A stretch of DNA of 6,355 bases from Candidatus Bathyarchaeota archaeon B26-1 (GTDB lineage Archaea > Thermoproteota > Bathyarchaeia > Bathyarchaeales > B26-1), in NCBI GenBank assembly GCA_001593925.1, contig LUCD01000084.1, positions 1-6,355 of the forward strand, in the 5' to 3' direction. A model generated the notes under the pieces. That model searched no databases. It worked only from the letters and a program-made list of their open reading frames with translations, and was not told where the DNA came from. Shown here in pieces: positions 1-4,356 of this stretch. The translations under genes and the position numbers were made by a program. Numbering within the stretch: the stretch's first letter is position 1; each line of letters begins with the position of its first letter.

Positions 1-246
1 GTGGCCATAGGGATAGGGAAAGAGACCGTTGAGAACATCTTGAAGAAAGAGTACCGGGAAGACCTCACCTTGGAGGAGAGCATAAAGCTTGCTACGAAGT
101 GCTTGGTGAGTTCGCTTCGAGCTAGGGGTGAAGAGCCGTCGATCAAGATAGCTGTTATTCCGGTGGACACGAAGAAGTTTAGGATGCTCTCTGAAGAAGA
201 GGTGAAAGCCTATATCAAGGAAGTTCAGGGCAGTGAAACCGGATGA
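1..246 (+). CDS. psmA: 20S proteasome alpha subunit, C-terminal part (5' truncated)
   Basis: This is the last 81 codons of the archaeal proteasome alpha subunit, which forms the outer heptameric rings of the cytoplasmic 20S core and gates substrate entry. The visible protein has the family's C-terminal signature: [13 protein letters not shown] at residues 2-14 (the AIG-G segment followed by a helix), the helix [15 protein letters not shown] at 17-31, and a final strand and tail with [18 protein letters not shown] at 55-72. Archaeal alpha subunits are about 230-260 residues, so roughly two thirds lie left of the window. The GTG at base 1 therefore encodes an internal valine and is not a start codon. 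The stop TGA at 244-246 overlaps the SBDS start by four bases (ATGA), which suggests translational coupling. psmA followed by SBDS is the standard head of the exosome superoperon. Family assignment rests on sequence and context, both strong. Confidence 0.93.
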   Translation: MAIGIGKETVENILKKEYREDLTLEESIKLATKCLVSSLRARGEEPSIKIAVIPVDTKKFRMLSEEEVKAYIKEVQGSETG

Positions 247-932
247 GCGGGAGGTACACGATCGCCCACATAAGTCTGGGCAAGGAGAACTTTGAGATAC
301 TTGTTAAGCCTGAGCCGGCTCTCTCTTATCGGCTGGGAAGGAACATTCCAATCTCAAATATATTAGCTATGGACGTGGTCTTCAGCGACGCAAAGAAAGG
401 CTTGAAGGTCTCAGAGGAGAAGCTGAAGAAGTTCTTTGGGACCACGGATGTTCAGAAGATAGCCGAGGTCATCCTGAAGAGGGGAAGCCTCCAGCTGACC
501 GCCGAGCAGAGGAGGCGGATGATCGAGGAGAAGAGGAAGCAGATAATAGCGTTCATCTCTAGGAACTGCATCGACCCTAGAACCAACCTGCCTCACCCTC
601 CGCTCCGTATAAGTCAAGCGATGGAGCAGATTCACTACCCGATCGACCCTTTCAGAAGCGCTGAGGAACAGGCGAATGAGATCATAAAGGCTTTGAGGCC
701 CATCATACCGATAAAGATGGAGCAGCTCTCAGTCTCTGTTCAGGTGCCGACTGAACACGTTGGGAAGGTCTACGGGATCATCAAGAGGTTTGGAGCGGTG
801 AAGAGAGAGGAGTGGCGTCCCGACGGGTCATACTCAGCCGTCATCGAGATGCCGGCCGGGTTGTACGGCCCCTTCCTAGAGAAGGTTGGAGAGGCGAGTC
901 GAGGAAGAGTCCAAGTCGAACCTGTCAAGTGA
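243..932 (+). CDS. Ribosome maturation protein SBDS/Sdo1 homologue
   Basis: A complete 229-residue archaeal SBDS protein, the usual length for the family. In eukaryotes SBDS works with the GTPase EFL1 to release eIF6 from nascent 60S subunits; archaeal orthologues bind the large subunit and are presumed to help its maturation. Three domains are visible: the N-terminal FYSH domain (about 1-88; includes [20 protein letters not shown] at 45-64), a helical middle domain (about 90-160; the basic helix [20 protein letters not shown] and the family motif [13 protein letters not shown] at 111-123), and a C-terminal ferredoxin-like domain (about 162-229; [20 protein letters not shown] and the strand [11 protein letters not shown]). 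The ATG at 243 sits in an ATGA overlap with the psmA stop. No strong Shine-Dalgarno precedes it, so translation is probably coupled to psmA. It lies upstream of the exosome genes as in most archaea. Confidence 0.96.
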   Translation: MSGRYTIAHISLGKENFEILVKPEPALSYRLGRNIPISNILAMDVVFSDAKKGLKVSEEKLKKFFGTTDVQKIAEVILKRGSLQLTAEQRRRMIEEKRKQIIAFISRNCIDPRTNLPHPPLRISQAMEQIHYPIDPFRSAEEQANEIIKALRPIIPIKMEQLSVSVQVPTEHVGKVYGIIKRFGAVKREEWRPDGSYSAVIEMPAGLYGPFLEKVGEASRGRVQVEPVK

Positions 933-950
933 GTTGAATAAGAATTAGAA

Positions 951-958
951 GGGAGGAG
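951..958 (+). promoter_or_regulatory. Ribosome binding site for rrp4
   Basis: GGGAGGAG lies in the 34-base gap after SBDS, ending 8 bases before a TTG codon at 967. It is the strongest Shine-Dalgarno sequence in the gap and supports the TTG as the rrp4 start. The rest of the gap (933-950) is A-rich with no convincing TATA/BRE promoter. Confidence 0.7.
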
Positions 959-966
959 TTGAGAGT

Positions 967-1701
967 TTGACGACTTTTTATGAGAATAGGGAGATTGTGA
1001 CGCCGGGTGATCTGCTAGCCGAGGGAGACTATAAGGCTGGGAGTAACACCTACAAGTTAGGGAACAAGATATACGCGAGTAGGCCCGGCCTCGTGGAGTA
1101 TAATGAGAGAGAGGTCCGCGTTGTAGCCTTGAACGCCTTCTACATCCCGTCCGTCGGAGACTTGGTGATCGGTAAGGTTGTTGAAGTGAACGTTAACGGG
1201 TGGGTTGTAGATATAAACTCGCCTTACTCTGCGATACTCCGCGCCTCAGACGTTTTGGAAAGGTCCTTTAAGCCTCAGAGAGACGAGCTTACGGAGATAC
1301 TTGACACGGGAGACCTCTTGATAGCGAAGATAACATCCTTCGATAGGACGCGCGCCCCGACCCTCACTATGCGTGAGAGGGGACTTGGAAAGATAACTCG
1401 CGGACAGATAGTGAAGATAACTCCGACGAAGATTCCCAGAGTTATCGGTAGAAAGGGGTCGATGATAAACATGTTGAAGAAGGAGACAGGGTGCAGGATA
1501 ACGGTTGGACAGAACGGCCTAATACTTATATTGGGCAGGAGGATTGAGGATGAGAGGCTCGCCATCCAAGCGATCCGTAAGATAGAACATGAGGCTCACA
1601 CGTCTGGACTTACAGACCGAGTAGCCGAGATGATAAGGAGAGAAAAGATGAAGGAGGAGATCAAACAAGATGCAAAAAGCCCCCGTGAGACTGATAGATG
1701 A
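967..1701 (+). CDS. rrp4: Exosome complex RNA-binding cap subunit Rrp4
   Basis: A 244-residue Rrp4, one of the two archaeal exosome cap proteins (the other is Csl4). A trimer sits on the Rrp41/Rrp42 ring and feeds RNA into the central channel, favouring A-rich RNA in characterised archaeal complexes. Domains in order: an N-terminal beta domain with [16 protein letters not shown] at 10-25; an S1 domain at about 61-137, opening with [14 protein letters not shown]; and a KH domain at about 145-205 with the GxxG loop as GRKG at 161-164, inside [16 protein letters not shown] charged tail (about 215-244) is likely flexible. I chose the TTG at 967 because a GGGAGGAG element is correctly spaced and the N-terminus then matches the family. 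The 3' end overlaps rrp41 by 32 bases in another frame, so the codons for the Rrp4 tail also encode the Rrp41 N-terminus. Confidence 0.95.
   Translation: MTTFYENREIVTPGDLLAEGDYKAGSNTYKLGNKIYASRPGLVEYNEREVRVVALNAFYIPSVGDLVIGKVVEVNVNGWVVDINSPYSAILRASDVLERSFKPQRDELTEILDTGDLLIAKITSFDRTRAPTLTMRERGLGKITRGQIVKITPTKIPRVIGRKGSMINMLKKETGCRITVGQNGLILILGRRIEDERLAIQAIRKIEHEAHTSGLTDRVAEMIRREKMKEEIKQDAKSPRETDR
1653..1659 (+). promoter_or_regulatory. Ribosome binding site for rrp41, inside rrp4
   Basis: GGAGGAG within the last codons of rrp4 ends 10 bases before the ATG at 1670. It supports the rrp41 start inside rrp4, giving the 32-base gene overlap. In the Rrp4 frame these bases encode part of the Lys/Glu-rich tail. 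Confidence 0.7.
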
Positions 1702-2410
1702 GGAAGGAAAGAGGGTTGACGGCAGAGAATGGAATGAGCTGAGACCCATAAAGATAGAGGTTGGGGTTCTAAACAACGCCGACGGGTCGGCATATATAGA
1801 GCAGGGAAAGAACAAGATTCTAGCCGCGGTCTACGGGCCTAAAGAGGCCCATCCGCGCCACCTAACCCTGCCTGACAGAGCGTTACTCAGATGCAGATAC
1901 CACATGGCCCCGTTCTCGGTTGAGGAGAGGAAGTCTCCAGCCCCTTCAAGGAGGGAGATAGAGCTCTCTAAAGTCATCAGGGAGTCCCTAGAGCCTGCGA
2001 TCTTCCTTGAGCATTATCCCCGAACAGCGATAGACCTGTTCATCGAGATTCTGCAGGCTGACGGTGGAACGAGGTGCGCGGGAATAACAGTCGCGTCTCT
2101 AGCGTTGGCCGACGCCGGAATCCCCATGAGAGACCTCGTCGTGGCATGTGCCGCCGGCAAAGTTGACAACAAAATAGTCTTAGACCTGAACGATATCGAG
2201 GACAAGGAGGGTGAAGCCGACGTACCCGTAGCCTTCATGCCGAACCTCAACGCCGTAACCCTCCTCCAGATGGACGGAACCCTAACCCCTGAAGAGTTCG
2301 AGCAGGCCGTAAACCTAGCCATCGAAGGTTGCAAGCGGATTTATAAGATGCAGAAGGAAGCCTTAAAGGCTAGGTATCTAGCCATAAAGAGGGAGGTTGA
2401 AGAACAGTGA
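1670..2410 (+). CDS. rrp41: Exosome catalytic subunit Rrp41 (RNase PH-like 3'-5' phosphorolytic exoribonuclease)
   Basis: A 246-residue Rrp41, the active RNase PH-family subunit of the archaeal exosome. With Rrp42 it forms a hexameric ring that shortens RNA 3'-5' using inorganic phosphate, releasing nucleoside diphosphates, and can add heteropolymeric tails in reverse. The fold markers are present: [18 protein letters not shown] at 15-32, the [11 protein letters not shown] segment at 61-71, and [18 protein letters not shown] at 91-108. The RNA-binding Arg pair is R94/R95, the phosphate-site loop is DGGTRCAG at 131-138 with R135, and the two catalytic acidic residues are D178 and D184 in EDKEGEAD, equivalent to the aspartates of the Sulfolobus enzyme. 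All key residues are intact, so it should be active. The start ATG has GGAGGAG 10 bases upstream inside rrp4. The stop overlaps the rrp42 start (GTGA). Confidence 0.97.
   Translation: MQKAPVRLIDEEGKRVDGREWNELRPIKIEVGVLNNADGSAYIEQGKNKILAAVYGPKEAHPRHLTLPDRALLRCRYHMAPFSVEERKSPAPSRREIELSKVIRESLEPAIFLEHYPRTAIDLFIEILQADGGTRCAGITVASLALADAGIPMRDLVVACAAGKVDNKIVLDLNDIEDKEGEADVPVAFMPNLNAVTLLQMDGTLTPEEFEQAVNLAIEGCKRIYKMQKEALKARYLAIKREVEEQ
2391..2397 (+). promoter_or_regulatory. Ribosome binding site for rrp42
   Basis: GGGAGGT at the end of rrp41 is 9 bases from the GTG at 2407 and supports this non-ATG start over the in-frame GTG at 2419. The 4-base GTGA stop/start overlap also allows re-initiation by ribosomes finishing rrp41. 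Confidence 0.65.
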
Positions 2411-3210
2411 CAACACCCGTGACGGTTTCGCGTGTTAGAAGGAGGCAGATAGCTCAGCTCATCGCGAACGGGATGAGGCTCGACGGGAGAGGCCTAACCG
2501 AGTATAGGGAGATCAAGATCGAGAGGGGGCTGATCGAGCGCGCTGAGGGTTCAGCCAAAGTCTCTTTGGGAAGGACGATAGTTCTAGTTGGGGTGAAGGT
2601 GGGGATAGGAGAACCTTACTCCGACCGGCCTAACGAAGGAGTGCTCACGGTCAACTCGGAGCTCGTTCCGTTGGCTTCCCCGGAGTTCGAGGCTGGGCCT
2701 CCGGGAGAGGAGTCCATAGAGCTCGCGAGGGTTGTTGACAGGGGGCTCAGAGAGTCAAAGTCCATACCGCTCGAAGAGCTCTGCATAATCCCCGGGAAGA
2801 AGGTCTTCATAATCTTCGTGGATGTGTACGTGCTCAATCATGATGGGAACCTCATAGACACCTCAGCCATGGCCGCGTTGGCGGCGCTCCTAAACACTAA
2901 AATCTTCAACTACGAGGTTGAGGACGGCGAGGTTGTCAAGATAAAACCCGGCTTCAAACCTTTGCCTATCAGGAACTATCCAATAGCCGTTACTTTGGCA
3001 GAGATCGACGGTAAGCTGGTTGTGGACCCGTGGCTCGACGAGGAGGAGGTTATGAACGCAAGGATAACATTCACCTTCGATAAGGACGGCAATATCTGCG
3101 CCATACAGAAGGGTGGCGGAGGCTTCTTCACAAAAGAACAGGTTCTGGAAGCTATGCGTATAGCCAGAGAGAAATCTGAAGAGCTAAGGAAGATCGTGGT
3201 GGAGGGTTGA
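2407..3210 (+). CDS. rrp42: Exosome non-catalytic ring subunit Rrp42
   Basis: A 267-residue Rrp42, the RNase PH-fold partner of Rrp41. It has no catalytic activity itself but forms half of the hexameric ring and supplies arginines to the RNA path. Visible family segments are [18 protein letters not shown] at 24-41, [20 protein letters not shown] at 75-94, [20 protein letters not shown] at 97-116 with the conserved Arg residues, the strand [20 protein letters not shown] around 134-153, and [12 protein letters not shown] at 155-166. The catalytic Asp pair in the GEAD context of Rrp41 is absent; the equivalent region reads [16 protein letters not shown] at 207-222, as expected for Rrp42. A Gly-rich loop [12 protein letters not shown] at 235-246 precedes the C-terminal helix. 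The start is GTG with GGGAGGT 9 bases upstream and a GTGA overlap with rrp41. Length and order are typical for archaea. Confidence 0.96.
   Translation: MTTPVTVSRVRRRQIAQLIANGMRLDGRGLTEYREIKIERGLIERAEGSAKVSLGRTIVLVGVKVGIGEPYSDRPNEGVLTVNSELVPLASPEFEAGPPGEESIELARVVDRGLRESKSIPLEELCIIPGKKVFIIFVDVYVLNHDGNLIDTSAMAALAALLNTKIFNYEVEDGEVVKIKPGFKPLPIRNYPIAVTLAEIDGKLVVDPWLDEEEVMNARITFTFDKDGNICAIQKGGGGFFTKEQVLEAMRIAREKSEELRKIVVEG
3201..3205 (+). promoter_or_regulatory. Ribosome binding site for rpl37ae
   Basis: GGAGG at the very end of rrp42 decides between two adjacent start codons. It abuts the TTG at 3207, which would leave almost no spacing, but leaves 4 bases before the ATG at 3210. The ATG is therefore preferred, although the spacing is tight. 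Confidence 0.5.
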
Positions 3211-3476
3211 TGAGGAAGAAGAGGACTAAGAAGGTTGGGCCGACACGCGGGCTCGGCGCCCGATACGGGGTAACCGTTAGGAAACGTTACCGCGAGATAA
3301 TCTCGGAGATGAAGAAGCCCCACAAGTGTCCCCAATGTGGATTCCTAACCGTTAAGAGAGAAAGCGCTGGGATATGGGTCTGCACGAAGTGTGGGTTCAA
3401 GTTCACCGGGGGAACCTACGTTCCCGTGACGAAGCTTGGAGTAACTTCCAGGCGCGTGGCGGCTAGAGGAGCATAA
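3210..3476 (+). CDS. rpl37ae: Large ribosomal subunit protein eL43 (L37Ae), zinc-ribbon
   Basis: An 88-residue eL43 (old name L37Ae), a small basic zinc-binding protein of the archaeal and eukaryotic large ribosomal subunit. The N-terminus KKRTKKVGPTRGLGARYG (residues 3-20) is the family's rRNA-binding segment. A zinc ribbon follows with C40-x2-C43 (CPQC) and C58-x2-C61 (CTKC), then GFKFTGGTYVP, which is diagnostic. A basic tail to residue 88 ends in RRVAARGA. The ATG at 3210 shares its A with the rrp42 stop TGA; a TTG one codon earlier (3207) would add one Met but is too close to the GGAGG element. In many archaea rpoP (RNA polymerase subunit P) comes next, but here only 20 bases separate this stop from the Brix gene, so rpoP is absent from this spot. 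Confidence 0.95.
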   Translation: MRKKRTKKVGPTRGLGARYGVTVRKRYREIISEMKKPHKCPQCGFLTVKRESAGIWVCTKCGFKFTGGTYVPVTKLGVTSRRVAARGA

Positions 3477-3496
3477 ACGGACAGAAAAGGCCGACG

Positions 3497-4042
3497 ATGA
3501 TCCTGCTGACGACCTCCCGGAGGCCGACTAGAAGAATAAGAACGTTCACCCACGACCTCGCATCGGTTATACCCGGCACAACGAGGATAAACCGTGGGAA
3601 ACTCAGCCTTGAAGGGGTGGCTGAGGAAGCTGCGTGGAGAGGCCTAGAAAAGGTTATTGTTGTAGATCGGTGGAAGGGGGGTCCGGGAAGGATAAGGCTC
3701 TTCAAGGTTGGTGAGGCTGGGCTCGTCGAGGTTAACCCGAGAATCTACGTTAGAGGGATAAAGCTCCAGAGGGAGTTCGGGGCGAAGAGGAGACGGAGCG
3801 TCCGGTCTCTCTTCCTCAGGGGACCCGAGGATGGAGAACCTGAGGTGAGAAGGCTCCTAAGAGCCCTTTCGGAGTTTCTGGAAGCTCCGATAATCGAGGA
3901 GGACAAGCCGGAAAACCACGACGCCGAGATGAGGCTAACCCTAGAAGACTCGGGATGCATCCAAATCTCCTTCTTTCTCCATCCTGAAGGGGTGGAGGTC
4001 GGTCCCCGAATAAGGGTCTCCCACCTCGTGTGGAGCGTATAA
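3497..4042 (+). CDS. Archaeal Brix-domain ribosome biogenesis protein (Imp4-like)
   Basis: A 181-residue single-domain Brix protein of the archaeal type related to eukaryotic Imp4/Rpf/Brx1 factors. Those proteins bind rRNA during ribosome assembly; the archaeal members are presumed to do the same, with little direct functional work known to me. The N-terminal signature is clear: ILLTTSRRPTRRIRTFTHDL at 2-21, then SVIPGTTRINRGKLSLEGVA at 23-42. The next segment, EKVIVVDRWKGGPGRIRLF at 51-69, matches the Brix pattern of a hydrophobic strand followed by a Lys-Gly-x-Pro-Gly turn. The basic region RGIKLQREFGAKRRRSVRSL at 86-105 probably contacts rRNA. The ATG at 3497 is the only possible start before the conserved core, since an in-frame TAG lies at 3464-3466 and no other start codon intervenes. 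Only a weak AAAAGG element precedes it. The stop overlaps pcc1 by 13 bases. Confidence 0.88.
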   Translation: MILLTTSRRPTRRIRTFTHDLASVIPGTTRINRGKLSLEGVAEEAAWRGLEKVIVVDRWKGGPGRIRLFKVGEAGLVEVNPRIYVRGIKLQREFGAKRRRSVRSLFLRGPEDGEPEVRRLLRALSEFLEAPIIEEDKPENHDAEMRLTLEDSGCIQISFFLHPEGVEVGPRIRVSHLVWSV

Positions 4043-4317
4043 ACGTGGAGACGGCCTCAAAAGCCTACGCAACCATACGGATAAGTCTCCCCTCAGAACG
4101 AGAATCCACAATAATATATAAAGCCTTAAAGCCTGAGACCGAGTCTTCTCCAACCCCACGCTCAAAGGTCAACATTGACAAGAACGGAAAAACCCTAACG
4201 CTCACCTTCAAAGCGAGCGACACAACGGCCTTGAGGGCCGCCGTCAACTCGTATCTGAGATGGATCATGCTCCTTGACGACGCGTACTCGAAGATCGAGA
4301 ACGTGAGACGCGGATAA
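4030..4317 (+). CDS. pcc1: KEOPS complex subunit Pcc1
   Basis: A 95-residue Pcc1, the small dimerisation subunit of KEOPS (Kae1-Bud32-Cgi121-Pcc1), which transfers threonylcarbamoyl to A37 of ANN-decoding tRNAs to make t6A. Pcc1 binds Kae1 and helps hold the tRNA. The family motifs are present: IRISLPSERESTIIYKALKP at 16-35, then ETESSPTPRSKVNID at 36-50, and the C-terminal helix SDTTALRAAVNSYLRWI at 63-79. The gene overlaps the Brix gene by 13 bases if the GTG at 4030 is used. A second in-frame GTG at 4045 would shorten the protein by five residues and has TGGAG (4031-4035) 9 bases upstream, so it is a serious alternative start; the conserved core begins after both. Prefoldin beta often follows pcc1 in archaea; here the operon ends and hypF converges from the other strand. 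Confidence 0.92.
   Translation: MERINVETASKAYATIRISLPSERESTIIYKALKPETESSPTPRSKVNIDKNGKTLTLTFKASDTTALRAAVNSYLRWIMLLDDAYSKIENVRRG
4031..4035 (+). promoter_or_regulatory. Possible ribosome binding site for the alternative pcc1 start
   Basis: TGGAG lies 9 bases before the GTG at 4045. The longer-protein GTG at 4030 has only an AAGGG (4012-4016) 13 bases upstream. On this evidence alone the shorter pcc1 product is slightly favoured; I kept the longer coordinates as the inclusive annotation. Confidence 0.35.
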
Positions 4318-4332
4318 ACCGGACACCTCCCA

Positions 4333-4356
4333 GCCTAGGGTTCTGAACCTTAGAGC
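4333..4356. repeat. Imperfect inverted repeat at the convergent pcc1/hypF junction
   Basis: CTAGGGTTC (4335-4343) and GAACCTTAG (4345-4353) are complementary with a single G-T mismatch and one base between them. Pairing can extend at the base through a bulged A (GC 4333-4334 with GC 4355-4356). The element covers the hypF stop codon, read on the minus strand at 4352-4350. Being near-symmetrical between convergent genes, it could form a hairpin in either transcript and help end or protect both. Neither side has a clear T-rich tract, which archaeal RNA polymerase usually needs for intrinsic termination, so a terminator role is only a suggestion. Bases 4318-4332 of the junction hold nothing recognisable. 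Confidence 0.35.

Noticed and set aside
1..246. A complete 81-residue small gene starting with GTG at base 1
   Set aside because: The sequence matches the C-terminal third of proteasome alpha, and the GTG is only the first in-frame codon at the window edge.
411..635. Minus-strand open frame inside SBDS
   Set aside because: It lies wholly antisense to a well-supported gene, has low-complexity Leu/Arg-rich composition and no recognisable family motif.
933..966. Internal promoter between SBDS and rrp4
   Set aside because: The gap is A-rich but only 34 bases and I see no convincing BRE/TATA pair; the ribosome binding site for rrp4 accounts for the clear signal in it.
1519..1815. Minus-strand open frames across the rrp4/rrp41 overlap
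   Set aside because: Antisense to two conserved genes; Ser/Pro/Leu-rich translation typical of a reverse reading of coding DNA, and no ribosome binding site of note.
3111..3122. Gly-rich GGTGGCGGAGGC stretch in rrp42 as a repeat or recombination site
   Set aside because: It encodes the glycine loop normally found before the C-terminal helix in Rrp42 and is not repeated elsewhere in the window.
2976..3335. Minus-strand open frame of 119 codons across rrp42/rpl37ae
   Set aside because: Antisense shadow with Ser-rich runs that mirror Glu-rich codons of Rrp42; no family resemblance.
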